This document shows positions 1 through 5,819 of a stretch of DNA of 20,658 nt, one piece after another (within the stretch, counting starts at the first letter, position 1; the number at the start of each line of letters is the position of its first letter). A program made the translations under genes and the position numbers. Location of the stretch: NCBI GenBank assembly GCA_035294305.1, contig DATGLD010000010.1:1-20658 (forward strand), read 5' to 3'. This DNA comes from DASRBN01 sp035294305 (GTDB taxonomy: Bacteria > Chloroflexota > Ktedonobacteria > Ktedonobacterales > Ktedonobacteraceae). The notes under the pieces were generated by a model. It was given only the letters and a program-made list of their open reading frames with translations. It made no database searches and had not been told where the DNA came from.

Positions 1-139
1 ACAGTAATGGACCTGTCGAGGGCAAGATCAATAAACTGAAGTATATTAAGCGCTCCATGTATGGCCGAGGAGGGTCCCCGCTCTTACGTCAACGCGTTTT
101 GAAAGCTGCCTAACATAGCACGCAAAGTGCGGAAGAGCC
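1..139 (+). mobile_element. Right end of an ISL3-type insertion sequence
   Basis: The window opens inside the 3' end of a transposase gene. About 26 bp after its stop codon lies GGAAGAGCC (131-139), whose complement GGCTCTTCC begins the right terminal inverted repeat. ISL3-family ends characteristically start with GGCTCTT- or GGCT-like sequence, which is family knowledge. The boundary at 139 is supported independently, because minus-strand regulator coding sequence runs up to 140 and loses its family resemblance beyond it. The left end and rest of the element are outside the window. Confidence 0.75.
3..113 (+). CDS. ISL3-family transposase, C-terminal 36 residues (partial)
   Basis: Translation in the frame starting at base 3 gives SNGPVEGKINKLKYIKRSMYGRGG and ends LLRQRVLKAA before TAA at 111-113. 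The N-G-x-x-E-G-x-x-N-x-L-K-x-I-K-R-x-M-Y-G-R pattern is the distinctive end of the DDE domain of ISL3-family transposases. Its glutamate is the last acidic catalytic residue of the DDE triad. Only the tail is present, so completeness and activity cannot be judged. The gene reads toward the right and ends just inside the element's inverted repeat, as expected for this family. Confidence 0.85.
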   Translation, partial: SNGPVEGKINKLKYIKRSMYGRGGSPLLRQRVLKAA

Positions 140-147
140 AAAACACG
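140..147. other. Candidate 8-bp target-site duplication beside the IS end
   Basis: AAAACACG directly abuts the inferred right end of the ISL3-type element. Members of this family generate 8-bp target duplications, so these bases should be repeated just outside the left end. The left end is not in the window, so this is a prediction and not an observed duplication. Confidence 0.35.
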
Positions 148-277
148 GGATGGCATCCTCAAACCAGGCGGAATCTTCAACGTTGAGGGTCAGCAGTCTT
201 TCTCCCTGACTATTGTGGAGTTCGTAGGTTCCGCGTTCTGCCTGCCAGGTCAGGCGATACTCGGCTGTTCTCGGCAT
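140..277 (-). pseudogene. N-terminal stub of a LuxR/STAND-type regulator cut by the IS
   Basis: The 46 codons from ATG at 277 encode MPRTAEYRLTW followed by ERGTYELHNSQGERLLTL and a W-F-x-x-x-I-P-x-F ending. This resembles, from memory, the N-terminal leader of large LuxR/STAND transcriptional regulators in Ktedonobacteria (MPR-x(2-4)-YRL-W...YEL...L...W-F). Resemblance stops exactly where the IS begins. Beyond base 140 the frame continues into the IS inverted repeat for nine codons (GSSALCVLC) and stops at 110-112. The start is supported by a purine-rich stretch (AAGGGGAAG on the minus strand) upstream. An open frame continues upstream of 277 to about 415, but that part looks like leader, not protein. 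The rest of the regulator should lie beyond the left end of the IS. Confidence 0.6.
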
Positions 278-380
278 CCTTGCTTCCCCTTTTCGTGCGG
301 AGTAGCGGGCGGAGCAAGCTCCCCTGCCACCCATCCATCCACACGCCCCCACCGCCCCTACTAACTGTTTGACAAGCATC

Positions 381-409
381 AGTATATCCATTGGGTAGCA
401 AAAGCGCAA
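381..409 (-). promoter_or_regulatory. Probable sigma-70 promoter of the interrupted regulator
   Basis: On the minus strand TTGCGC (409-404) and TATACT (386-381) are separated by 17 bp. Initiation near 374 would give a leader of roughly 97 nt to the regulator's ATG at 277. The promoter still points into the IS end. Confidence 0.4.
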
Positions 410-433
410 GAGCAACCGTAGGGTATGGTCTTT

Positions 434-466
434 TTCACCCTGTCAAATCACCCTGCGGGGTGAAGA
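434..466. repeat. Dyad repeat, copy 1 (TTCACCC...GGGTGAAGA)
   Basis: TTCACCC (434-440) is an inverted repeat of GGGTGAA (458-464) with a 17-nt spacer. The same arrangement recurs at 569-600. The right 23 bases of the two copies, from CA(A/G)ATCA to GGGTGAAGA, agree at 20 positions. It could be an operator or a fossil repeat; the sequence does not decide between them. Confidence 0.5.
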
Positions 467-568
467 TGCTTCATTCTATTGGCAACTACACTTGTCTCAT
501 CAAATATATCGTTTTGTTGGCCCTGGCAGGCCGCTTGAAAACTTTTTTAGAAATTGCTAGCGGAGATC

Positions 569-600
569 TTCACCCACCAGATCATCCTGCTGGGTGAAGA
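569..600. repeat. Dyad repeat, copy 2, upstream of the orphan peptide gene
   Basis: TTCACCC (569-575) pairs with GGGTGAA (592-598). The arms extend to TCTTCACCCA (567-576) and TGGGTGAAGA (591-600), a perfect 10-bp inverted repeat with a 14-nt spacer. It lies 33 bp before the start codon at 633, where it could act as an operator or a leader hairpin. Between the copies (467-568) I see no convincing gene; a TTGGCA (479-484) followed by AT-rich sequence near 502-510 is the only weak promoter candidate. Confidence 0.5.
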
Positions 601-632
601 CGATTTACCCATCAGACAACAAAGGAGAGTAT

Positions 633-842
633 ATGAAAACCTTATCATTGTGTAAGAAGTTGTTTTTTACTGCCCACTCTGCCCTGAGCAAACTTAATGC
701 AGCAACAATAGAAGGTTTATGCGGACCTGGCGTATACTATGGGACAGTGATTGCCGGGGTCATCTCTCTCAAAGGTACTAAGATTGATCGTGCGGAGAGT
801 GTAACCTGTCCAGGACAGCCCGCCGCGCACACGGTTGCATAG
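633..842 (+). CDS. Orphan 69-aa peptide, function unknown
   Basis: I do not recognise this product. The start at 633 is chosen because of a strong ribosome binding site, AAAGGAGAG (621-629), at good spacing; an in-frame ATG at 594 has no such site and falls inside the dyad repeat. The protein starts MKTLSLCKKLF, has a basic N-terminal third, a glycine/hydrophobic middle (LCGPGVYYGTVIAGVISLKG, residues about 29-48) and a polar, proline-containing tail. Cysteines lie near positions 7, 30 and 57. The layout of basic head, short hydrophobic Gly-rich core and polar tail would suit a secreted peptide, a precursor peptide or a small membrane-associated protein. No transporter, peptidase or modifying enzyme that would support a RiPP is adjacent. 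The next gene begins 38 bp downstream on the same strand. Confidence 0.55.
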   Translation: MKTLSLCKKLFFTAHSALSKLNAATIEGLCGPGVYYGTVIAGVISLKGTKIDRAESVTCPGQPAAHTVA

Positions 843-880
843 TCAAGGTGAACCTGGCTCAAACTTAAAAAGAGGCACAA

Positions 881-1417
881 ATGGATAGCAGCAGCTTTCA
901 AACACAACTTGTTCAATGGCCAATGATGCCTGGAGATATAGAAGCGCAAGACTACTTCATGTCCATCTACCCGGCTCCTCTGGATGTCAAACTGACGGCC
1001 TTGAGCATGCTTTATCTGGCAGGCAGCCCGCGGCAACAGGCGCAATTGAGACAATTCTTTGCATCAAGCAAGTGTTCAGACTGTCCCTTGCAGTCAGCGT
1101 ATGCGCGTTTCGATAACGCCCTCATCTACATGCGACGCATCGGGCGCTGCATTCGAACTATAACAGATGACTCGCTTTTGCGTTTCGGGCTTGCTGCCGC
1201 GGCATATACGGAAGGTCGGGTAGACCGGCACGATCTACTGGTCTCGCTGGCCTTTCTTTATCACGCCGCCATACGCGCCGGTATCGACCCTGTTCCCGCC
1301 TTTGATGCCATCGCCGCGACTGCGGGACCGCAGGCTCAGCAGGCGCTGCGAGCATTTCTTCATTGTGAGGCATCGACCGTCACGCGCATTGTTCAACACT
1401 ACGAGGGAACGTGCTGA
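881..1417 (+). CDS. Hypothetical 178-aa helical protein, possibly co-transcribed with the orphan peptide
   Basis: No family is recognised. Translation from ATG at 881, preceded by AAAGAGG (868-874), gives a soluble-looking, largely helical protein rich in Ala and Leu. A cysteine cluster KCSDCPLQ lies near residue 66, and another Cys/Arg-rich stretch (MRRIGRCIR) follows about 20 residues later. The C-terminal half (LLRFGLAAAAYTEGR...LLVSLAFLYHAAIRAGI) reads as regular amphipathic helices like an alpha-repeat bundle, and the last residue is Cys. No signal peptide or membrane helix is evident. It lies 38 bp behind the 69-aa gene and 134 bp ahead of the sulfatase, separated from the latter by a palindromic repeat. 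Coding is supported by the RBS, by length, and by sequence quality better than the opposing frames. Confidence 0.65.
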   Translation: MDSSSFQTQLVQWPMMPGDIEAQDYFMSIYPAPLDVKLTALSMLYLAGSPRQQAQLRQFFASSKCSDCPLQSAYARFDNALIYMRRIGRCIRTITDDSLLRFGLAAAAYTEGRVDRHDLLVSLAFLYHAAIRAGIDPVPAFDAIAATAGPQAQQALRAFLHCEASTVTRIVQHYEGTC

Positions 1418-1431
1418 CGTTGCTAACGCTC

Positions 1432-1501
1432 CTGTAGGGAAAGCGCCTGGTGCCTGTCCTTTATGGGGCACCGGGACAGGGACGAGCCGCTGTCCCTACA
1501 G
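1432..1501. repeat. 70-bp imperfect palindrome between the 178-aa gene and the sulfatase
   Basis: The outer arms are CTGTAGGGA (1432-1440) and TCCCTACAG (1493-1501), perfectly inverted. Inside are two mutually exclusive stems: GGTGCC (1449-1454) with GGCACC (1467-1472), and CCTGTCC (1453-1459) with GGGACAG (1473-1479). The compact nested-hairpin form, in an intergenic gap that it nearly fills, resembles REP/MITE-type dispersed repeats. It may also act as a transcript end or an mRNA-processing hairpin. The remaining bases up to 1551 contain only the sulfatase RBS. Confidence 0.55.
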
Positions 1502-1551
1502 TATTCCATCCTTTGGGTGCTAAAAATCAACAATAAAGGAGACCAGATTCA

Positions 1552-3063
1552 ATGGGACGTAAAATTCTCTTTATCACAACCGATCAACAGCGTTACGACT
1601 CGCTCGGTTGCAACGGTGGCCAGATTGCTCGCACGCCGGTGGTCGAGAGATTGGCTGTCAGCGGCATCAATTACCGACGGGCGCATAACCAGAATGTCGT
1701 CTGCATGCCCAGCCGCGCAACACTGCTTACCGGGCAACTGGTGCGCACGCATGGTGTCTGGGCCAACGGCGTACCGCTGCCCTCAGACGCCCCGAGTGTG
1801 GCCGCTTACCTGCATGACGCTGGTGGTTATCGCACGGCGCTGATCGGCAAAGCGCACTTCGAGCCGGCGCTCGATTTCAGTCATCCTTTTCCTGAAAACA
1901 CGATGGCGATGCAAGGCTCAACCGGGCCTCATCGCGGCTTCGAGCATATGGAACTGGCGATGCACTCGCCGGTCCCGCGCTGGCACTATGGCAAGTGGCT
2001 GCGCGAACACCATCCCGGCGAGGATCAGGGTTTCTTTCAATTGTTCTTCATCAAAGATGGTACCATCGTCATGAATCATGAAGGTGAAGGCGAGACAGGC
2101 GCACCGCAGGTAGCGTATAACCCCATTCCACGCGAACATTATCACACCGACTGGGTCGCCGACCGCACGATTGCTTTCCTTGATGCGCTGACAGACGAGG
2201 AAGACTGGTTCATCTGGATGAGTTTTCCCGATCCTCACCACCCATGGGACCCACCTGCCGGGGAAGCACGCCGTATCAACTGGCGCGACCTCGATTTACC
2301 GCTTAGCTATCCCGGTTCACAAGAAAACATCGTGCGCATTCTTTCCAGAAAACCTCGCCACTGGCTTGACTACTACGAGGGACGCTTCGATAACCCGGAG
2401 GGCGCTCCCGGTTTTGTTCCAAATCGTATGACCGACGACCAGTTGCGCGAGATCAGCGCCCTGATCCACGTCAAGAATGAACTGATTGATGAGGCGTGCG
2501 GGCGCGTTCTGGCCCATATCGCGGCTCGTGGGTGGGAAAACGAGACCGATGTGTTCTTCACCAGCGATCACGGCGAACTGCAAGGCGACTTCGGTCTGCT
2601 GTTTAAAGGCCCTTATCACACCGATGCGCTGATGCGCGTGCCGTTGATCTGGCGACCGGCCTCATCAGCCGATGTCGCACCTGCTGTCGTACCCGAACCG
2701 GTTGGACTGCTCGATCTTGCCCCGACGTTCTGCCAGTGCGCGGGTCTGCCCGTGCCCGGCTGGATGCAAGGCGCTCCGCTCCCAACAGCGCCAGGCTCCG
2801 GTCGAGAGCGCGTCATTACCGAGTGGGATAGCCAGCTACTCGACCAGCACCTGCGCACAATTTATCGCGACGGCTACATTTGCACCCTCTACGAGGGTTC
2901 ACCCGAAGGGGAACTCTACAATGTCGTAGAGGACCCATTCCAATGGCGGAATCTCTGGGATGATGCTGGTTATGCCTTGCTGCGCTCTGATTTGATTGCC
3001 GATCTCTATGACCACTTACCGGCTCCACGTGATCCGCTGCCGGCGCCTGTAGCGCGAGCTTAA
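1552..3063 (+). CDS. Cys-type sulfatase (arylsulfatase/phosphonate monoester hydrolase superfamily)
   Basis: A 503-aa alkaline-phosphatase-fold hydrolase that should cleave sulfate esters, or possibly phosphonate/phosphate esters. It opens with RKILFITTDQQRYDSLG, where Asp11 is the first metal ligand. The sulfatase signature CMPSR lies at residues 51-55 within VVCMPSRATLLTG; Cys51 would be converted to formylglycine by a formylglycine-generating enzyme, which is not encoded in this window. A GKAHF motif follows near residue 103. The C-terminal metal site is SDHGE (Asp339, His340) with a downstream lysine near 352 in FKGPYHTD. There is no signal peptide, so it is probably cytoplasmic. The start is set by AAAGGAG (1536-1542). 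Length is normal for the family. Substrate cannot be deduced from sequence and no sulfonate or sulfate transporter is adjacent. Confidence 0.93.
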   Translation: MGRKILFITTDQQRYDSLGCNGGQIARTPVVERLAVSGINYRRAHNQNVVCMPSRATLLTGQLVRTHGVWANGVPLPSDAPSVAAYLHDAGGYRTALIGKAHFEPALDFSHPFPENTMAMQGSTGPHRGFEHMELAMHSPVPRWHYGKWLREHHPGEDQGFFQLFFIKDGTIVMNHEGEGETGAPQVAYNPIPREHYHTDWVADRTIAFLDALTDEEDWFIWMSFPDPHHPWDPPAGEARRINWRDLDLPLSYPGSQENIVRILSRKPRHWLDYYEGRFDNPEGAPGFVPNRMTDDQLREISALIHVKNELIDEACGRVLAHIAARGWENETDVFFTSDHGELQGDFGLLFKGPYHTDALMRVPLIWRPASSADVAPAVVPEPVGLLDLAPTFCQCAGLPVPGWMQGAPLPTAPGSGRERVITEWDSQLLDQHLRTIYRDGYICTLYEGSPEGELYNVVEDPFQWRNLWDDAGYALLRSDLIADLYDHLPAPRDPLPAPVARA

Positions 3064-3154
3064 TAGATAGTAACGGAATATCTGCAAGCTCACGCATGAG
3101 CGCCCGTGGTGACCGTACCGAAGGTCAATCTGGGGCGAGCGTTAAGGAAGAATC

Positions 3155-3309
3155 CTAGACGCTCCACTGTTCGGGCGCGCCACCTTCTGTGATCCTGGCG
3201 CGTCCGGAGATGACCAGGTAGTTATCCAGTAGCCCGGTTTTGCCTCCTGTGACCATCGATACCGAACTGGAACGCTTAAGCGAAATATAGTAGAATAACG
3301 GGCATGCTC
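3155..3309 (-). pseudogene. Remnant of a PPOX-class F420/FMN-dependent oxidoreductase
   Basis: The minus strand is open from about 3309 to TAG at 3155-3157 and includes SLKRSSSVSMVTGGKTG then DNYLVISGRARITEGGAPE. The L-K-R-x-x-x-V-S pattern, a loop, and then Y-L-V-I-x-G-x-A-R-I-T-E-G-G-A-P-E are what I would expect from the central strands of split-barrel PPOX-class (F420 or FMN) enzymes. Only about 40 residues remain. The N-terminal half is absent (TGA in frame just upstream), and the C-terminal quarter after GGAPE is replaced by four residues and a stop. The only in-frame ATG, at 3256, has no useful context. I read it as a decayed gene fragment. It is too short for certainty without a profile search. 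Confidence 0.5.
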
Positions 3310-3331
3310 AAGTCACTATAGTAGCATGTCC

Positions 3332-3386
3332 AGGTCTACTTGATACTAAAGCAATATAAACATTGTCATGCCAGGTAGACCTTTTT
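3332..3386 (+). promoter_or_regulatory. Inverted repeat followed by a T-run in the GrpB upstream region
   Basis: AGGTCTAC (3332-3339) and GTAGACCT (3375-3382) are perfect 8-bp arms with a 35-nt loop, ending in TTTTT (3382-3386). The shape suggests a weak terminator or attenuator ahead of the GrpB gene, though the loop is long. Nearby, TATAGTAG(A/C)AT occurs twice (3286-3296 and 3317-3327), 31 bp apart, and CATGCT/AGCATG (3303-3308, 3323-3328) form another dyad. The interval 3064-3154 holds nothing I can identify. Confidence 0.3.
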
Positions 3387-3419
3387 GATGCCAGGAAAAA
3401 TGGTCAGAAAGGAATGCGC

Positions 3420-4079
3420 ATGTCCGAAATCAACAACTCCACCCCAGACTCAACGAACCAGTCAAAAGATGAACCATCACAGCAGTTCCCGGTAGCCAGA
3501 GATGTGTCGATGACCGAGGAGCAACTTCAGGCCATCCATGTTGGTGGGCTCACACCCCTGACCGGGCCTATCCAGATTGTCGATTACGACCCGCAATGGC
3601 CCCAACTCTTCGCGCGCGAGGCCCGGCGCATCCAGGCCGCGCTTGGCGACCGCGCCCTGATGATTGAACATGTAGGCTCGACTTCGGTGCCGGAGCTGGC
3701 GGCCAAACCAATCATCGACATCTTACTGCTGGTAGCCGATTCATCGGATGAAGCAAGCTATGTTCCGGCTCTGGAAGCTGCCGGCTACGTGTTGCGCATT
3801 CGCGAGCCTGATTGGTACGAGCATCGGGTATTCAAGGGGCCGGATACCAATGTCAACCTGCATGTCTTCTCGCAGGGATGTTCTGAGATTGATCGAATGC
3901 TGCTCTTCCGTGACTGGCTGCGCGGCAATGCATCCGATCGCCAGCTCTACGAACGAACCAAGCGGGAGCTTGCTCGCCAGAACTGGAAATACACGCAGAA
4001 CTACGCCGATGCGAAATCTACCGTCGTTGAAGAGATACTTGCTCGCGCACGAGGCAGCGGGGGAGAAAGCAAGGGCTAA
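3420..4079 (+). CDS. GrpB/YqkB-type nucleotidyltransferase-fold protein
   Basis: A 219-aa protein of the GrpB family (Pfam GrpB, nucleotidyltransferase superfamily). Landmarks are IQIVDYDPQWPQLFAREARRI, the EHVGSTSVPELAAKPIIDI segment carrying the Gly-Ser and Asp-x-Asp-like nucleotidyltransferase elements, then NVNLHVF and the helical end RDWLRGNASDRQLYERTKRELA. The first 55 or so residues are a polar, Ser/Thr/Asn-rich extension beyond the usual ~170-aa core. I chose ATG at 3420 because GAAAGGA (3407-3413) is well spaced; ATG at 3414 and a TTG at 3363 are alternatives. Some GrpB proteins are fused to dephospho-CoA kinase, but the specific reaction of stand-alone members is unsettled. Confidence 0.9.
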   Translation: MSEINNSTPDSTNQSKDEPSQQFPVARDVSMTEEQLQAIHVGGLTPLTGPIQIVDYDPQWPQLFAREARRIQAALGDRALMIEHVGSTSVPELAAKPIIDILLLVADSSDEASYVPALEAAGYVLRIREPDWYEHRVFKGPDTNVNLHVFSQGCSEIDRMLLFRDWLRGNASDRQLYERTKRELARQNWKYTQNYADAKSTVVEEILARARGSGGESKG

Positions 4080-4081
4080 GT

Positions 4082-4120
4082 GTTAGAGAAGCGTTAGAAG
4101 AATGCTAGAGATGTGTTAGA
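4082..4120 (+). promoter_or_regulatory. Four 11-bp-phased GTTAGA repeats upstream of hsp20
   Basis: GTTAGA occurs at 4082-4087, 4093-4098 and 4115-4120, with GCTAGA at 4104-4109, giving a period of exactly 11 bp over four units. They begin three bases after the GrpB stop codon and end about 20 bp before the -35 region of the next promoter. Tandem hexamers at 11-bp spacing are the classic layout for OmpR/PhoB-type winged-helix regulators (for example Bacillus PhoP boxes) and for SARP activators. No such regulator is encoded in the window. Confidence 0.5.
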
Positions 4121-4139
4121 CCACAAAATTTGAGGTCAC

Positions 4140-4166
4140 TTTACGGAATATATGAGATGATATAAT
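4140..4166 (+). promoter_or_regulatory. Probable promoter of hsp20
   Basis: TATAAT (4161-4166) is a perfect -10. The best -35 is TTTACG (4140-4145) with a short 15-bp spacer. A weak -35 next to phased activator-type repeats is typical of activator-dependent promoters. Initiation near 4173 would give a leader of about 207 nt. Confidence 0.45.
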
Positions 4167-4172
4167 TGTTTC

Positions 4173-4379
4173 TGGTAGGTGGAAAGAGGAAAAAGGGATG
4201 TACCTCCCGGTCGGCCTCTCCCTCCAAACAATTAAAAGGGTAACGCAAGCGTATTGAAAAAGTTCGGGGAGGTTGCAAGAGGCCAGACTGGGGGGATCAG
4301 ACCGGGCCTCTCAAGTACACAAAGATTTGTTCACACAGCAAAAACGTATGTCTATTGTTTCCTTAGGAGGTGACTGCGT
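4173..4379 (+). promoter_or_regulatory. Long structured 5' leader of hsp20 with alternative anti-SD pairings
   Basis: ACCTCCC (4202-4208) is complementary to GGGAGGT (4267-4273), and its first six bases also match GGAGGT of the Shine-Dalgarno (4366-4371). The two pairings are mutually exclusive. AGAGGCC (4278-4284) and GGCCTCT (4305-4311) form a third stem. I see no CIRCE element and no obvious four-U or ROSE thermometer next to the ribosome binding site. A thermosensing or switching role is inference only. Confidence 0.3.
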
Positions 4380-4862
4380 ATGACCACGTTGATGCGCTTC
4401 GATCCTTTTACCGAAGTACTTAGCCTGCGTGATGCGGTAAACAAACTCTTTGAGGAGAGCTTTGTGCGACCCGGCTGGTTCGGCACTCGCACTTCGAACT
4501 TTGCTGCTCCAATGGATGTCTGCGAAACGGAGCAGGGTTATCAGGTCTATGTGCTGCTTCCGGGCATTAATCCGGAAAATATTGATCTGACTGTACAGCA
4601 AAATACCCTGACCGTCAAGGGCCAGTATCAACCCATATTCAATGAGGGCCAGAAGGTCAGTTGGCTGTTACAGGAGATCGGTTATGGGACGTTCGAGCGT
4701 ACCATTACCTTCCCCAAGCCGGTCGATGCTGACCACATCGAGACGACTTACGAGAATGGTATCCTGCACCTGGTGATACCGTTCAGCGAGGTGAGCCGCC
4801 CCAAGAAGATCAGTATCACCGGCAGCCAGCAGAAACAACTGGTGGGCGCCGGAGCCCGGTGA
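4380..4862 (+). CDS. Hsp20/alpha-crystallin small heat-shock protein
   Basis: A 160-aa ATP-independent holdase chaperone that binds unfolding proteins and forms oligomers in the cytoplasm. The N-terminal arm (1-45) begins MTTLMRFDPFTEVLSLRDAVNKLFEESF, typical of bacterial class A small heat-shock proteins. The alpha-crystallin domain spans about 46-145: DVCETEQGYQVYVLLPGI, LTVQQNTLTVKGQ, the ERTITFP strand, and the signature YENGILHLVIP (A-x-x-x-N-G-v-L type). The C-terminal tail has the I-x-I anchoring motif as KKISI. AGGAGGTGA (4365-4373) is a near-perfect ribosome binding site. The gene is preceded by phased repeats, a promoter and a long leader, and followed by a strong hairpin, so it appears to be a single-gene transcript. 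Confidence 0.95.
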   Translation: MTTLMRFDPFTEVLSLRDAVNKLFEESFVRPGWFGTRTSNFAAPMDVCETEQGYQVYVLLPGINPENIDLTVQQNTLTVKGQYQPIFNEGQKVSWLLQEIGYGTFERTITFPKPVDADHIETTYENGILHLVIPFSEVSRPKKISITGSQQKQLVGAGAR

Positions 4863-4863
4863 T

Positions 4864-4894
4864 CTCCCTCCAGGGGTTGTTGCCCAGGAGGGAG
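4864..4894 (+). terminator. Strong hairpin after hsp20
   Basis: CTCCCTCC (4864-4871) pairs with GGAGGGAG (4887-4894), continued inside by GGG (4873-4875) with CCC (4883-4885). The stem is very GC-rich but is not followed by a T-run, so it may be a transcript-stabilising end or a Rho-assisted stop. Confidence 0.5.
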
Positions 4895-5258
4895 TGGTTG
4901 AGGGTGGAAAGAGGGCCAATAGCGGGCGCTAAAGCGTGTTTCATTCTGTCGTGATTGAAGTGAAGCCGGCATATCCTGGGGAAGCAGCAACGTCGTAGTG
5001 ATACGGGAACTATGCACACACTGGGGTTCCATCCGGGCGGCTGATACAGTCAGTCGCGCTCCCCGGGCATATGCCATCCCCCTCAGCTTATTTTCGACCT
5101 TCATCCTTTGAGGCCGTAGGGACCAGATTCATCGCGTCCAGGGCTGGCTATATATCATGCCCTGGGTAGTGGGGGCTATCCAGACAGATTATCTCAAAGG
5201 GTGGAGTATCAATAGATAGATTGGCTTTTGATCAAGCGGTATTCCGCTAAATACCCTT
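4895..5258. other. 364-bp gap without a recognisable gene
   Basis: No open frame here has a ribosome binding site or family resemblance. The only structure is an inverted repeat CCAGGGC (5138-5144)/GCCCTGG (5159-5165) around an AT-rich 14-nt spacer, and a GTAGGGACC stretch at 5116-5124 that loosely recalls the TGTAGGG ends of the repeats at 1432 and 15411. A small AGCGG/CCGCT hairpin lies near 5235-5250, just before the DoxX RBS. I could not identify a convincing promoter for the DoxX gene. Confidence 0.5.
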
Positions 5259-5276
5259 GAAAGGAGGCTGGTATCT

Positions 5277-5813
5277 ATGATGATGATCGCTGTTGGATTG
5301 CTGATACTTCGTCTTGTACTTGGAATTATCTTTATGGGCCATGGGTCGCAGAAACTCTTTGGTCTCTTCGGTGGCAAAGGTTTAGCCGGCACAACTCAAA
5401 TGATGCAGGGGTTGGGATTGCACCCGGCTGAGGTATGGGCGGTCATTGCGGCCCTTGGCGAATTCGTTGGCGGTCTGCTCCTGGTAGCAGGTTTGTTCAC
5501 GCCGGTTGGAGCTTTATTGATTATTGGTACCATGCTTGTCGCGATTGCCAAAGTGCATTGGAACAAGGGCTTCTGGAACGCGGTAGGAGGTATCGAGTTT
5601 CCGTTAGTTTTACTCGCGATTGCTGTAGTGCTTGGGTTGACAGGCGCCGGCGCCTATTCTCTGGATACCATCTTTAGCGTCAATCTGTCTGAACCGTTGA
5701 CGTTTGTGATTGGACTGTTAGCATTGGTTGTGCTTTTGCTGCTGGCAATCCCAATCGGAGCATGGATAGAGGAACATGCTCATGTGCTCCATCGCGTTCC
5801 TTCTTCTTCCTGA
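5277..5813 (+). CDS. DoxX-family integral membrane protein
   Basis: A 178-aa membrane protein with four hydrophobic segments (about residues 3-20, 55-75, 78-93 and 105-122) plus a fifth strong one near 140-162. It has the DoxX-family opening LLILRLVLGIIFMGHGSQKLFGLFGG followed by F-G-E/GEFVGGLLLVAGLFTPVGALLI. DoxX proteins are found with quinone-linked and thiosulfate-oxidising systems and in oxidant-response complexes, but the activity of most members is unknown. It is longer than the usual ~140 residues because of the extra C-terminal segment (LTFVIGLLALVVLLLLAIPIGAWI). AAGGAGG (5261-5267) lies 9 nt before ATG 5277; in-frame ATGs at 5280 and 5283 are nearly equivalent. The gene is a single unit closed by a strong terminator. 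Confidence 0.9.
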   Translation: MMMIAVGLLILRLVLGIIFMGHGSQKLFGLFGGKGLAGTTQMMQGLGLHPAEVWAVIAALGEFVGGLLLVAGLFTPVGALLIIGTMLVAIAKVHWNKGFWNAVGGIEFPLVLLAIAVVLGLTGAGAYSLDTIFSVNLSEPLTFVIGLLALVVLLLLAIPIGAWIEEHAHVLHRVPSSS

Positions 5814-5819
5814 TTCCTG

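Noticed and set aside
278..415. Upstream extension of the interrupted regulator frame on the minus strand
   Set aside because: No ribosome binding site, composition unlike the regulator leader, and it covers the predicted promoter and transcription start.
391..597. 68-codon plus-strand frame across the dyad repeats
   Set aside because: No RBS, no family resemblance, and it is built largely from the two repeats.
737..1054. 105-codon minus-strand frame
   Set aside because: Lies opposite two plus-strand genes with good ribosome binding sites; looks like a complementary-strand shadow.
4082..4379. CIRCE (HrcA) element upstream of hsp20
   Set aside because: No TTAGCACTC-N9-GAGTGCTAA or near match found; only the phased GTTAGA array is present.
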